Shown here piece by piece: positions 30,440-39,861 of a stretch of DNA of 64,000 nucleotides. How positions within the stretch are numbered: the first letter of the stretch is position 1; the number at the start of each line of letters is the position of its first letter. Location of the stretch: NCBI RefSeq assembly GCF_002855555.1, contig NZ_PKRT01000001.1, forward strand, positions 2,198,001-2,262,000. Direction: 5' to 3'. The notes below the pieces were generated by a model. The model was not told the origin of the DNA, did not search any database, and saw only the letters and a program-made list of their open reading frames with translations. Source of the stretch: Novosphingobium sp. TH158 (GTDB taxonomy: Bacteria; Pseudomonadota; Alphaproteobacteria; Sphingomonadales; Sphingomonadaceae). The position numbers and the translations under genes are program-made.

Positions 30440-32596
30440 CTACCAGATGCGGATGCGCTGCTCGGGCGGCATGTACATCTTGTCGCCCGGCTTGACGTTG
30501 AACGCCTTGTACCATTCGTCGATGTTGGGGACGATACCGTTGATGCGGAAGCGGCCCGGCGAGTGCGGGTCGGTGAGCAGCTGCTGGCGCAGGGCCGCCT
30601 CGCGCATCTTCACCCGGAACACCTGGGCATAGGCCATGAAGAAACGCTGGTCGCCAGTCAGGCCGCCGATCACCGGTGCCTTCTTGCCGCCAAGCGAGAG
30701 CTTGTAGGCGCGATAGGCCAGGCTGATGCCGCCAAGATCGCCGATGTTCTCGCCCAGCGTCAGGCGGCCGTTGATGCAGCCCTTGCCGCCCGGGCTCGTT
30801 TCGTCGATCGGGCAATGCTTGCTGTACTGCCCGACCAGCGCATCGGTGAGCTTTACGAAATTGGCCTTGTCCTCGGGCGTCCACCAGTCCCGCAGGTTGC
30901 CCGCGCCGTCCGACTTGGAGCCCTGGTCATCGAAGCCATGGCCCATTTCGTGGCCGATCACCGCGCCGATGGCGCCGTAATTCACCGCATCGTCGGCCTT
31001 CAGGTTGAAGAACGGCGGCTGCAGGATGGCGGCAGGGAAGACGATCTCGTTCTTGGTCGAATTGTAATAGGCGTTCACCGTCTGCGGCAGCATGCCCCAT
31101 TCGGTGCGATCGACCGGCTTGCCGAGCCGTGAAATCTCGTCCGCGGCATACCAGCGGGAGGCGGCAAGGGCATTGCCCACCGGATCGTCAGCCTTGAAAT
31201 CCAGCCCCTCGTAGGTCTTGAACTTCACCGGATAGCCGATCTTGGGATCGAAGGCGTCAAGCTTGGCCTGGGCCTGGACGCGGGTTTCCGGCCCCATCCA
31301 CTTCAGGTCCTTGAGGTTGGCCGCCATGGCCAGGCGCAGGTTGGCAACCAGCTTTTCCATCGCCGCCTTGTTGGCTGCGGGGAAGTGCCGCTCGGCATAG
31401 ATCTTGCCGACCAGCTCGCCGACCATGCCTTCGACCGTGGCGATGCCCCGCTTCCAGCGCGGACGCTGTTCGGGCTGGCCGCTCAGCAGCTTGCCATAGA
31501 AGGCGAAGTTGGCATCGTCGAAGCGCTTGGGCAGCACCGGCGCGGTGCCCATGACGATGTTCTTGGCCAGCCATGCCTGCCATACGCTCGCCGGTTCGCT
31601 GGCGATCATCCGGGCAATGGCCGGAACGCCCCCGCTGAGCTTGCCGGCCTGTTCGGGCGTCAGCTTGGCGGCAGCGATCTCTTCCGGTGTCGGCGGAAGC
31701 TGCGCGACGATGACTTCGTTGACCTTGCCGCCGCTGGCCTTGGCAATCATGGCCTTCATCGGCACCTGCGGGGCCAGCGCGGCGAATTCATCGAGGCTGA
31801 GCTTGTTGTAGGTCAGGTCGCGGTTGCGGCCGAGCGCGCGGTCCCAGGTGGCCTCGGCGATCTTGTATTCCAGGGCATAGACGTCTTCCGCGCTCTTCGC
31901 CGGGTCGGCATGGCCGAGCTCGGTGAAGATGAAGGTCATGTACTTCTTGTAGGCGGCCTGGAATTCCTTGAAGCGCGGATTGTCCTGCAGGTACATGTCG
32001 CGGTCCGGAAGGCCGAGACCACCCTGGCGCGCGTAGATGGCATAGGAATCCGACTTCTTCGCATCGACACCGACGCCGACATTGATCGGCGAAGGGATGG
32101 CCGGTTCCATGAACAGGTCGGCCAGCGCTTCGACGGTGGTTGCTGCCTTGATGCGATCAAGCTGCGGCTGGATGGGGGCAAGGCCGCGCTTTTCGATCGC
32201 GTCGGTATCCATGAAGGCCTTGTAGGCTGCGGCCACGCGGGCGGCATCGGTGCCCGGTGCCGGGTTCGACGCCACGAGTTCGTCGAAGATGGCCTTCATG
32301 CGCGTTTCGGACAGATCGCGCAGGACGATGAACCCGCCGGTCGAGGTGCGGTCCGACGGAATCTCGGCCTGATCGTACCACTTGCCGTTGACGTAGCGTT
32401 CGAAATCGTCGCCCGGCTTGACCGACTTGTCGACCCACCAGGTCTGGATGCCGGCGTCACCCCAGCCGTCGGTCTTGTCGGCAACGGGCTTGGCTGGCGC
32501 TGCCTTGGCATGATGCTGGTGCGCGGGCTTGGCAACTGCACCGGTCGCGAAGGCGAGTGCGAGCAGGCTGGTGGTGAAAGCGATTTTGCGGATCAT
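30440..32596 (-). CDS. M13 family (neprilysin/PepO-like) zinc endopeptidase, exported
   Basis: This 718-residue metallopeptidase cleaves short peptides. The active site is H549-E-M-G-H553 (VIGHEMGHGFDD) with the third ligand E616 in ENIGDLGG; NAYYN upstream is the family's substrate-binding segment. A signal peptide (MIRKIAFTTSLLALAFATGA VA, about 22 residues) and a His/Ala/Lys-rich linker follow. The chain ends with RIRIW; the cysteine common near the C-terminus is missing. The start MIRKIAF is preferred over an in-frame extension of 26 residues. Together with the M1 enzyme it suggests strong periplasmic peptide use. Confidence 0.93.
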   Translation of the reverse strand: MIRKIAFTTSLLALAFATGAVAKPAHQHHAKAAPAKPVADKTDGWGDAGIQTWWVDKSVKPGDDFERYVNGKWYDQAEIPSDRTSTGGFIVLRDLSETRMKAIFDELVASNPAPGTDAARVAAAYKAFMDTDAIEKRGLAPIQPQLDRIKAATTVEALADLFMEPAIPSPINVGVGVDAKKSDSYAIYARQGGLGLPDRDMYLQDNPRFKEFQAAYKKYMTFIFTELGHADPAKSAEDVYALEYKIAEATWDRALGRNRDLTYNKLSLDEFAALAPQVPMKAMIAKASGGKVNEVIVAQLPPTPEEIAAAKLTPEQAGKLSGGVPAIARMIASEPASVWQAWLAKNIVMGTAPVLPKRFDDANFAFYGKLLSGQPEQRPRWKRGIATVEGMVGELVGKIYAERHFPAANKAAMEKLVANLRLAMAANLKDLKWMGPETRVQAQAKLDAFDPKIGYPVKFKTYEGLDFKADDPVGNALAASRWYAADEISRLGKPVDRTEWGMLPQTVNAYYNSTKNEIVFPAAILQPPFFNLKADDAVNYGAIGAVIGHEMGHGFDDQGSKSDGAGNLRDWWTPEDKANFVKLTDALVGQYSKHCPIDETSPGGKGCINGRLTLGENIGDLGGISLAYRAYKLSLGGKKAPVIGGLTGDQRFFMAYAQVFRVKMREAALRQQLLTDPHSPGRFRINGIVPNIDEWYKAFNVKPGDKMYMPPEQRIRIW

Positions 32597-32676
32597 GGCG
32601 TCCCCGTTCGTCGATAGCTTTGGTTGCAAGGGCAACCAGAATCGCCGTGGTAACGGACCCGCGCGCCTGCGCAATT

Positions 32677-34509
32677 CTATTCGACGGGCCGCATGGCCTT
32701 TTCGTCGAATTGCAGGGCCGCCAGGTGGGCATAGAGGCCGCCGGACTTGCTCAGCGCCTCATGCGTGCCGGATTCGACCATCCGGCCTTCGTCCATCACC
32801 ACGATCCGGTCCGCCTTGCGCACCGTGGCGAGGCGATGGGCGATGACCAGGGTGGTGCGGCTTTCCATCAGGTGATCCAGCGCCTGCTGGACCAGCCGCT
32901 CGCTTTCGGCGTCGAGGGCGGAGGTCGCCTCGTCAAGCAGCAGGATCGGGGCGTCGCGCAACAGGGCGCGCGCAATCGCCACGCGCTGGCGCTGGCCGCC
33001 CGACAAGCGCGCGCCGTTTTCGCCGAGGAACGTATCGAGCCCGTCGGGCAGGTCGCGCAGGAAGGCTTCGGCATTGGCGGCGCGCGCGGCTTCCCAGATC
33101 GCTTCGTCGCTTGCTTCCCAGTTGCCGTAGCGCAGGTTGTCGCGCGCCGAGGCCGCGAACAGCACCCCGTCCTGCGGCACAAAGGCGATGCGGCGGCGCA
33201 CGTCGGCCGGGTCGGTCGAGGTCAGCGGCACGCCATCGATGCGAACCGTGCCCGACTGCGGGTCATAGAACCGCTCGGCGAGCTGGAAGATCGTGCTTTT
33301 GCCTGCACCCGAAGGGCCGACAATGGCCACCGTCTCGCCCGGTTCCACAGTCAGGCTGAAATCGTGCAGCGCCGCCACTTCGAGTCGCGTGGGGTAGCGG
33401 AAGGTCACCCGGTCGAAGGCGATCTGGCCGCGCGGCGGCTCGGGCAGGGCAATGGGCCGGGCGGGCGCAGCAATTGCGGGCTTTTCGTTCAGCAGTTCGT
33501 TGAGGCGGCTGGCGGCGCCAGCACCGCGCACGAGATCGCCATAGACTTCCGACAGGGCGCCGAGCGAGCTGGCGACCAGAACGCCGGCAAAGACGAAGCC
33601 GGCGATCGTGCCGCCGCTGATCTTGCCGGTGGCAACGCCGATCGCGCCCTGCCACATGGCAAGCACGATGGCCCCGAAGATCAGGAACATGACCAGTGCG
33701 GTCATCAGCGCGCGGATTCGGATGCGGCGCTTGGCCGTGACGAACGTCCGCTCGACGGCAGTCTCGAACCGTTCGGCTTCGCGCTTTTCCTGGTTGAACG
33801 CCTGGACGACCTTCATGGCGCCGAGCACTTCTGTGATCATCGACCCGATGTCCGCCACCCGGTCCTGGCTGGAGCGCGAGACGTTGCGCAACCGCCGTCC
33901 GAACCAGACGATGGGAAGCACGATCACGGGAATGGCGATCAGCAGCTTCGCCGTCAGTGCCGGGGCAAGGTAGAACAGGTAGGCAATCGACAGCAGCGCG
34001 ATGAAGGTGTTGCGCAGGGCGACCGAGACGGTCGTGCCGACCACAACCTCGATCAGCGCGGTGTCCGATGTCATGCGCGAGGAGATTTCGGCCGGGCTGT
34101 TTTCTTCGAAAAAGGCGGGCGGCATGCGCAGCAGGTTTTTCTGCACGCGCGTGCGGATGTCCGCGACGACGCGTTCGCCGAGCCAGGACACGAAGTAGAA
34201 GCGCACCGCGGTGGCAAGGCCCAGCACCACGATCACCAGCATCATCAGGGTAAAGGCGTTGTCGATCTGGTCGATCTGCGAACCTGTCCCGAAGCCCTTG
34301 TCGACGATGTCCTTCAACCGGCTCGGGATGAAGGAGGTGGCTGCCGAGGTGGTCAGCAGGGCCATGAAGGCGATGATCAGCTGGCGGGGATAGTTGAGCG
34401 CCTGGCGCCAGATCATCCGCAGCGGTCCCAGGCTGCGCGCAGCCTTGGCCTCTGCGGGGCTGGTTTCGGACTCGGCCTCGGGTGCGATTGCGTCGGCGGC
34501 GCTGGACAT
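32677..34509 (-). CDS. ABC exporter, fused permease and ATPase (MsbA-like)
   Basis: This is a 610-residue half-transporter. The first 340 residues hold six membrane helices (QLIIAFMALLTTSAATSF onward). The nucleotide-binding domain has Walker A GPSGAGKST, signature LSGGQRQRVAIARALL and Walker B ILLLDEATSALD. Such homodimers export lipids, lipopeptides or drugs. Similarity to MsbA is general; the transported molecule is not known. ATG 34509 begins a disordered acidic N-terminus. It is divergent from phaZ. Confidence 0.92.
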   Translation of the reverse strand: MSSAADAIAPEAESETSPAEAKAARSLGPLRMIWRQALNYPRQLIIAFMALLTTSAATSFIPSRLKDIVDKGFGTGSQIDQIDNAFTLMMLVIVVLGLATAVRFYFVSWLGERVVADIRTRVQKNLLRMPPAFFEENSPAEISSRMTSDTALIEVVVGTTVSVALRNTFIALLSIAYLFYLAPALTAKLLIAIPVIVLPIVWFGRRLRNVSRSSQDRVADIGSMITEVLGAMKVVQAFNQEKREAERFETAVERTFVTAKRRIRIRALMTALVMFLIFGAIVLAMWQGAIGVATGKISGGTIAGFVFAGVLVASSLGALSEVYGDLVRGAGAASRLNELLNEKPAIAAPARPIALPEPPRGQIAFDRVTFRYPTRLEVAALHDFSLTVEPGETVAIVGPSGAGKSTIFQLAERFYDPQSGTVRIDGVPLTSTDPADVRRRIAFVPQDGVLFAASARDNLRYGNWEASDEAIWEAARAANAEAFLRDLPDGLDTFLGENGARLSGGQRQRVAIARALLRDAPILLLDEATSALDAESERLVQQALDHLMESRTTLVIAHRLATVRKADRIVVMDEGRMVESGTHEALSKSGGLYAHLAALQFDEKAMRPVE

Positions 34510-34560
34510 GGCCGCGCCCTAGCGCAGCGCGCCCCGATGCGGAAGCGGATAGATGGCTAA

Positions 34561-34589
34561 TTGCAACGCTATTTCATTGTGCGTTGCAA
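34561..34589. promoter_or_regulatory. TTGCAA repeat element ahead of phaZ
   Basis: Two TTGCAA boxes (34561-34566 and 34584-34589) lie in a larger inverted repeat: TTGCAACGC, 11 bases, GCGTTGCAA. The second is also GTTGCAAC, an 8-base palindrome. The region is upstream of the phaZ start I favour (34639), so it is well placed for a regulator. TGCA-rich sites are reported for the PHA repressor PhaR; no match to a defined consensus is claimed. Confidence 0.5.
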
Positions 34590-34638
34590 CATGAAACGAA
34601 AACCGGCACAATCGCAACCAATTCGGGGAACGACCAAC

Positions 34639-35886
34639 GTGCTTTACAACGCTTACGAACTTAATCGCGCGTGGATGACCGGCGCCAGCGCCTGGGCCTC
34701 TATCGGTGCGGAAATGCTCAACAATCCCTCGCTGCCGATGGGCTATTTCGGCATGGGGCCGGTGCTGGCCTCGGCGCTGGACGTTTTTGCCCATGCCTCC
34801 GCGCCGCGCGGCAAGCCCGAGTTCGAGATCGAAAAGGTTTCGGTCGATGGCACGGAATATCCGGTTACCGAAGCGATCGTCCTGCATCGCCCGTTTGGCA
34901 ACCTGCTGCGTTTCACGCACACGGGCCTGCCGGAAAACGCGCCGAAACTGCTGATCGTTGCCCCGATGAGCGGCCACTTCGCCACTCTGCTGCGCGGCAC
35001 GGTCGCCCGCATGCTGGAGCGCGCCGAGGTGTTCATCACCGACTGGGCCGATGCCAAGATGGTGCCGATCGAGCAGGGTGCCTTCACCCTCGATGACTAT
35101 ATCGATTACCTTATCGGATACCTTGAGCACATCGGCCCCGGTGCGCACATGATGGCCGTGTGCCAGCCTTCGGTGCCGGCGCTTGCCGCAACCGCGCTGA
35201 TGGGCGAGGACAAGCACCCCTGCCGTCCGCTGACCCTGACGATGATGGGCGGTCCGATCGACACCCGCGAAGCGCCGACCAGCGTCAACGATGTTGCCAT
35301 GCAGCGTCCGCTTGCCTGGTTCGAGCATTCGGTCATCGCGACGGTTCCCGCGCTCTATCCCGGCGCCGGGCGCAAGGTCTATCCGGGCTTCCTGCAACTG
35401 GCGGGCTTCATGGCGATGAACCTGGGCACGCACCTGCAAAGCCACTACATGATGTTCAAGCACATGGTCGCAGGCGATGGCGAAAGCGCCGATGCGACCA
35501 AGGCCTTCTACGAGGAATATCGCAGCGTCTGCGACCTCCCGGCCGAATACTACCTGCAGACCATCGAGCAGGTGTTCCAGAAGCATGCCCTGCCCAAGGG
35601 CGAGTTCCGCCATGGCGAGCGGCTGGTGAACCTGGCCGCGATCACCGATACGGCGCTGCTGGCCATCGAGGGCGAGAATGACGACATCTCGGGCATCGGC
35701 CAGACCAGGGCCGCGCTCAATGTGGCAACCGGCCTTGCGGAAAGCCGCAAGCGTTACCTGCTGGCCGAACAGGTCGGGCATTACGGCATCTTCAACGGCA
35801 GCAAGTGGCGCAGCCGGATTGCCCCCGTGGTAGAGGAATGGATGGCCCAGCACGCCGCTCGCAAGGGCCTGAAGGTGGTTGCCTGA
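34639..35886 (+). CDS. phaZ: Intracellular polyhydroxyalkanoate depolymerase
   Basis: This 415-residue enzyme mobilises stored polyhydroxybutyrate granules. It matches the intracellular PhaZ type of Ralstonia: start LYNAYELNRAW, VAPMSGHFATLLRGTV, FITDWADAKMVPIEQGAF, catalytic cysteine C175 in AVCQPSVP, and the late VGHYGIF with the catalytic histidine. The GTG at 34639 is chosen because homologues begin here (MLYxxxE) and GGGGA lies 9 bases upstream. An ATG at 34591 and a TTG at 34561 in frame would add unrelated residues and run through the inverted repeat. No granule synthase gene is in the window. Confidence 0.9.
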   Translation: MLYNAYELNRAWMTGASAWASIGAEMLNNPSLPMGYFGMGPVLASALDVFAHASAPRGKPEFEIEKVSVDGTEYPVTEAIVLHRPFGNLLRFTHTGLPENAPKLLIVAPMSGHFATLLRGTVARMLERAEVFITDWADAKMVPIEQGAFTLDDYIDYLIGYLEHIGPGAHMMAVCQPSVPALAATALMGEDKHPCRPLTLTMMGGPIDTREAPTSVNDVAMQRPLAWFEHSVIATVPALYPGAGRKVYPGFLQLAGFMAMNLGTHLQSHYMMFKHMVAGDGESADATKAFYEEYRSVCDLPAEYYLQTIEQVFQKHALPKGEFRHGERLVNLAAITDTALLAIEGENDDISGIGQTRAALNVATGLAESRKRYLLAEQVGHYGIFNGSKWRSRIAPVVEEWMAQHAARKGLKVVA

Positions 35887-35890
35887 ACGC

Positions 35891-36484
35891 TCAGGCGGGA
35901 TCGCGGCTGCCGAACAGGCGCCTGAACAGGGCGCGCGCGGCAAAAAGCAGGATCACCGCGAACAGCAGCAGGGCCCCGGCGATCACGGCTGCCACCTGCG
36001 GATAGGCATAGGCGCCCCAGAGCAGTCCGGCGCTGGTGATGTCTTCCGCCGTGGAGACGGCGATGTTGCTAAACGGTTCCGGGCTGGTGTTGACCGCCGC
36101 CCGCGCACCGGCCTTTGCACCATGCGTCAGCAGCGATGCTCCCCCGCCCAGGATAAAGGCGATCACCTGCGTCGCCGGGTCTGACGGATCGACCAGCGCC
36201 AGCGCCAGTACGGCCCCGCCGATCGGGCGGATTGCCGTGTGCACCATGTCCCAGCCCGAATCGATCCAGGGCACCTTGTCGGCCAGGAATTCGACTGAGG
36301 CGGCAAAGCCGGAAAGGCCGATCACCATCGGATTGGCCAGCACCTTCAGCGCCGCGAGATGTTCGGGCAGCGGCCAGGCGCTAAAGCGCATGGCCAGCCC
36401 GGTGGCGAAGATGCAGAGGTATAGCCGCCAGCCCGAAAGCAGGCTGACCGAGCCGGCAATGCCCAGGATTTCGATGATGCCCAT
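35891..36484 (-). CDS. DUF4126 membrane protein
   Basis: This 197-residue protein has five to six membrane helices: EILGIAGSVSLLSGWRLYLC at the start, then AVLALALVDPSDPATQVIAF and a long C-terminal helix pair. It resembles DUF4126, a family of unknown function. It ends 4 bases from the phaZ stop (convergent). A 10-base-pair GC hairpin (36486-36519) lies directly ahead of its ATG, and no ribosome site is visible, so either the hairpin affects translation or the start is further inside. Confidence 0.8.
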   Translation of the reverse strand: MGIIEILGIAGSVSLLSGWRLYLCIFATGLAMRFSAWPLPEHLAALKVLANPMVIGLSGFAASVEFLADKVPWIDSGWDMVHTAIRPIGGAVLALALVDPSDPATQVIAFILGGGASLLTHGAKAGARAAVNTSPEPFSNIAVSTAEDITSAGLLWGAYAYPQVAAVIAGALLLFAVILLFAARALFRRLFGSRDPA

Positions 36485-36485
36485 G

Positions 36486-36519
36486 GCGCGGCAGGATGCT
36501 CTTGCAGGCCCTGCCGCGC
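36486..36519 (-). terminator. GC hairpin between thiolase and DUF4126 genes
   Basis: GCGCGGCAGG and CCTGCCGCGC pair perfectly over 10 bases with a 14-base loop. On the minus strand it follows the thiolase stop by 7 bases and ends one base before the DUF4126 ATG. It has no T tract, so an attenuator or mRNA-stability structure is as likely as a terminator. Confidence 0.4.
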
Positions 36520-36526
36520 AAGGCCG

Positions 36527-37705
36527 TTAAAGGACTTCGAACAGGCCCGCCGCGCCCATGCCGCCGCCCACGCACATGGTGACGACGACGTGCTTTGCGC
36601 CGCGACGCTTGCCTTCGATCAGCGCATGCATGGCGCAGCGTGCGCCGGTCATGCCATAGGGGTGGCCGATGGAAATCGCGCCGCCGTTGACGTTCATCAG
36701 TTCGTTGGGGATGCCCAGCTTGTCGCGGCAATAGAGGACCTGCACGGCGAAGGCCTCGTTCAGTTCCCACAGGCCGATATCGTCCATCTTCAGGCCGAAG
36801 CGGTTCAGCAGCTTGGGCACGGCAAAGACCGGGCCGATGCCCATTTCGTCAGGCTCGGTGCCGGCGACGGCCATGCCGACGAAGCGGCCGAGCGGCTCCA
36901 GTCCCTTCTTCGCGGCGGTCGCGGCTTCCATGATGACAACGGCGGCAGAACCGTCCGAAAGCTGGCTGGCATTGCCGGCGGTGATCGTCGCCTGCGGGCC
37001 CATGACCGGCTGCAGCGACTGCAGGCCTTCCAGGCTCGTGTCGGCGCGGTTGCCCTCGTCCCGGGCGAGCGTGACTTCGCGGGTGGAGGTTTCGCCGGTG
37101 GCCTTGTCGGTAACCGACATGGTGGTGGTAACCGGGACGATCTCCGCATCGAAAGCCCCGGCGGCCTGCGCGGCGGCCGTGCGCTGCTGCGATTGCAGGG
37201 CGTACTCGTCCATCGCTTCGCGCGCGATGCCATAGCGCTTGGCCACGACCTCGGCAGTCTGCAGCATGGGCATGTAGGTTGCCTGATGCATCGCGATCAG
37301 CGCCGGATCGAACGCCATGCGCATGTCCTTGGTCTGGACCATGGAGATCGAATCCTGCCCGCCGGCGGCAACGATATCCATGCGGTCCATCACCACCTGC
37401 CGGCTGGCGGTGGCAATGGCCATCAGGCCCGAGGAGCACTGGCGATCGATGGTCTGGGCGGACGTGCTGACCGGAAGGCCCGCGCGCAGCGAGACGAGGC
37501 GGCCGATGTTGGCAGCCTGCCCGCCCTGGGTGAGCACGCAGCCCCAGACAACGTCGTCGATCTCTGCCCCTTCGATGCCTGCACGCTCGACTGCTGCTGC
37601 CAGCGAAAAGGCGCCCAGGCTGGGCGGCTGGGTGGCGTTGAAGGCGCCCTTGTAGGCGCGGCCCATGCCCGTTCGGGCGGCGGAAACGATGACTGCGTCA
37701 CGCAT
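36527..37705 (-). CDS. Acetyl-CoA C-acyltransferase (thiolase)
   Basis: This 392-residue thiolase makes or breaks beta-ketoacyl-CoA. The catalytic triad is in its exact family places: C90 ([10 protein letters not shown]), H348 (GHPYGMTG) and C378 (TMCVGGGMG). Start MRDAVIV at 37705 has AAAGGA 7 bases upstream, which beats the ATG at 37720. It lies 75 bases after the maoC gene on the same strand, with a short GC hairpin (37733-37757) between. Whether it serves fatty-acid degradation or PHA metabolism is not decided by sequence; the paired MaoC hydratase and nearby phaZ make either plausible. Confidence 0.92.
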   Translation of the reverse strand: MRDAVIVSAARTGMGRAYKGAFNATQPPSLGAFSLAAAVERAGIEGAEIDDVVWGCVLTQGGQAANIGRLVSLRAGLPVSTSAQTIDRQCSSGLMAIATASRQVVMDRMDIVAAGGQDSISMVQTKDMRMAFDPALIAMHQATYMPMLQTAEVVAKRYGIAREAMDEYALQSQQRTAAAQAAGAFDAEIVPVTTTMSVTDKATGETSTREVTLARDEGNRADTSLEGLQSLQPVMGPQATITAGNASQLSDGSAAVVIMEAATAAKKGLEPLGRFVGMAVAGTEPDEMGIGPVFAVPKLLNRFGLKMDDIGLWELNEAFAVQVLYCRDKLGIPNELMNVNGGAISIGHPYGMTGARCAMHALIEGKRRGAKHVVVTMCVGGGMGAAGLFEVL

Positions 37706-37780
37706 GTGCGTTCCTTTCATTGGCTCGGGACAGGGCCCGGTGCCCCAGGCCGGGCCTTGCCCGGTCCGGAGCGAAGTTCC

Positions 37781-38224
37781 TCATCCGAAGTGCTGGAAAA
37801 TCCATTCGGCGATAAGCGCGGGCTTGGTTTCGCGCTCGATCTCGACCGTGACTTCCACTTTCTGCTGCCACTGGCCCGGCCGCTTTTCCTCAAGCTCCAG
37901 AAGCTTGAAATGGCCGCGCACCTTGCTGCCGGACTTGACGAAGCTGAGGAAGCGTACCTTGTCGAACCCGTAGTTGATCGACATCGAAACCTGCGGCTTT
38001 TCGACCGCCGTTTCCATCATTTTCGAAAGCATCGACAGAGTCAGGAAGCCGTGTGCGACAGTTCCGCCCAGCGGAGTGGCCTTGGCCATTTCCGGGTTCA
38101 CGTGGATGAACTGGTGGTCTTCGGTAACATCGGCAAAGGCGTTGATCCGATCCTGGTCGATCACGATCCACTCGGACGTGCCGAGCGTTTCGCCGACCTT
38201 CGAAACAAGGTCCTGAAGCTTCAT
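37781..38224 (-). CDS. MaoC-like (NodN-type) hot-dog dehydratase
   Basis: This 147-residue protein has the single hot-dog domain of MaoC/NodN hydratases. The active-site segment is IDQDRINAFADVTEDHQFIH with the Asp/His pair and the following VNPEMAKATPLGGTVAHGFLTLSM. Such enzymes hydrate enoyl-CoA to (R)-3-hydroxyacyl-CoA. MKLQDL at 38224 has AAAGG 8 bases upstream. It is probably co-transcribed with the thiolase. Confidence 0.9.
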   Translation of the reverse strand: MKLQDLVSKVGETLGTSEWIVIDQDRINAFADVTEDHQFIHVNPEMAKATPLGGTVAHGFLTLSMLSKMMETAVEKPQVSMSINYGFDKVRFLSFVKSGSKVRGHFKLLELEEKRPGQWQQKVEVTVEIERETKPALIAEWIFQHFG

Positions 38225-38291
38225 GGGCAAGCCTTTCGCTAGCATGGAAAGGCATGGTGATGGACCAAGTGACGCGGCCGCGCAACGCGCT

Positions 38292-39677
38292 TCAGCTTGC
38301 CGCTACGGCATTCGGAATGTTGAGCTTGCGGGGGCCGCGAATCACCCGCTTCTGCGGCGAATCGATTCGCTTCAGGTAGGACCAGAGCCCGCATTGGATG
38401 CCGATCAGCATCAGGATGAAGGCCTGGAAGGCAATGCCGACGAACAGCGAGCCAAGCATGTAGACAAGGTGTGCCTGCTGCAGGGCGTTGGCGAGCGGCG
38501 CCTGCCACTGCACCTCGGGTCCGGCGCCCGGCGCGGCGGCCTTTTTCAGCCAGCGCGACCGAATGCGCTCCATCTGCCAGATGCCCAGAGCCTGGATCCA
38601 CAGCCACAGCAGCAGGCCCGGCCAGCCCTGTTCTCCCAGCATCTCGAAATAGCTGGAATGATAGGCGCGGCCGGCGTCTTCCACCTGCTGCACTTCCACG
38701 GCCGTCGTGTTGCCGTCGGTCGTTGCGGCGCGGGTCTCGATCCGCAGGCGGTTGGACCGGTATGCCTCGAAACCGCCGCCGAAGGGATTGTCCTTCACGT
38801 AGTCCAGCGTCCACTTCCACACGGCGACGCGGGTGGATGCGGATTCGTCGGCCTGGTGATTCTCGATCGTGTCCATCCGCTTGGTGTAGCTTTCCGGCAG
38901 GAACGGAATTGCCATCAGCGCCAGGGTGCCCATCGCCGCAAGGTAGAGGAACCTGTGCTTCACCGTGCGCAGCGAAAGCAGGAACAGCAGCACGATGCAC
39001 AACAGCCCGGTCCGCGCCTGGGTGCCGATCGGAATCAGCAGGCAGGCGAAGGTGAGCGCGACGGCGAACAGCCTGACCATCCAGTTGCGCGGAAAAACGG
39101 TGGTGTGGCGCGCCAGCCACCAGACCAGCGGGATCGCCGCGATCGAGACGCAGGATATGATCGATCCTTCGTAAAGCCCGGTGTTGTCATTCACGAACAG
39201 CTTGAGCGTGCCATAGCCGCCCCCCGAACCGAGCGTCTTGATCGATCCGCTGATGACAATGGCGCCCAGGGTCAGAACCATGACCATGATCGCCGCTTCG
39301 AAGCGTAGCCGCGTGCGCAGGGTCAGCGGCAGGAAGATGGCGAAGACCAGCGCCTTCCATACCCACGACCATTTCTCCGCAGCCTCCACCGGGAAGTCCG
39401 CCGACAGCGTGGTCAGCCCGCAATAGCAGAGCAGGAGGAACAGCAATGCCTGTCGCAGGGTAAAGCGGCTGTCGCGCTTGTCGTCGATCAGCAGCCAGCC
39501 GCCGAAGGCAAGGCAAAAGACGATTAGCGAAATCGGGATCGAGGCAAGGAGGAACCACGAGATCTTCTGCGGCGCCAGGATATCGACGTAGAGATAGGCC
39601 AGCACCCACAGGAATGGCCGGCGCAGGCCCAGCGCCAGCAGGCCGAGCACGAAGGCGGTGAGGCCAAGGTCAACCAC
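38292..39677 (-). CDS. O-antigen-ligase-like protein, exosortase-A-system type
   Basis: This 461-residue membrane protein of about ten to twelve helices (LGLTAFVLGLLALGLRRPFL) is of the Wzy/WaaL type. The central segment TQARTGLLCI and the periplasmic AYHSSYFEMLGEQGWPGLLL match the putative O-glycosylation ligase (TIGR03097 type) found in exosortase A loci, which attaches or polymerises glycans. I use GTG 39677 because it overlaps the stop of a small upstream ORF; a TTG at 39716 would add 13 residues. No exosortase or PEP-CTERM protein is in the window. Confidence 0.85.
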   Translation of the reverse strand: MVDLGLTAFVLGLLALGLRRPFLWVLAYLYVDILAPQKISWFLLASIPISLIVFCLAFGGWLLIDDKRDSRFTLRQALLFLLLCYCGLTTLSADFPVEAAEKWSWVWKALVFAIFLPLTLRTRLRFEAAIMVMVLTLGAIVISGSIKTLGSGGGYGTLKLFVNDNTGLYEGSIISCVSIAAIPLVWWLARHTTVFPRNWMVRLFAVALTFACLLIPIGTQARTGLLCIVLLFLLSLRTVKHRFLYLAAMGTLALMAIPFLPESYTKRMDTIENHQADESASTRVAVWKWTLDYVKDNPFGGGFEAYRSNRLRIETRAATTDGNTTAVEVQQVEDAGRAYHSSYFEMLGEQGWPGLLLWLWIQALGIWQMERIRSRWLKKAAAPGAGPEVQWQAPLANALQQAHLVYMLGSLFVGIAFQAFILMLIGIQCGLWSYLKRIDSPQKRVIRGPRKLNIPNAVAAS

Positions 39678-39795
39678 CGGACTGTTCGTCCGAAGCGGCG
39701 GGGGGATCGCGATCAAGATCGTCGCGCAGCATCAGCCGCAAGGCGGCAAGCGCCAGCAGCGAATGGATCAGTCCCAGCGCGAAAATGTCGACCAT
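39670..39795 (-). CDS. Possible 41-residue membrane protein upstream of the ligase
   Basis: This short ORF starts with ATG ending at 39795: MVDIFALGLIHSLLALAALR, then LMLRDDLDRDPPAAS. It has one membrane helix followed by an acidic tail, and its stop overlaps the ligase GTG (GTGgtTGA), a typical coupling arrangement. No family is certain. Evidence is the helix-plus-tail shape and overlap only. Confidence 0.5.
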   Translation of the reverse strand: MVDIFALGLIHSLLALAALRLMLRDDLDRDPPAASDEQSGG

Positions 39796-39861
39796 GGCCT
39801 GCCCGCTCTAGCAGCAGGCGGTTGACGGCCCGTTAAGCCTTGTCTGGCAGTGATTTGCGCC

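Noticed and set aside
32621..32638. TGGTTGC-AAGG-GCAACCA hairpin between the ABC exporter and M13 genes
   Set aside because: A 7-base stem with no T tract and no clear position relative to a promoter; not enough to call a terminator or operator.
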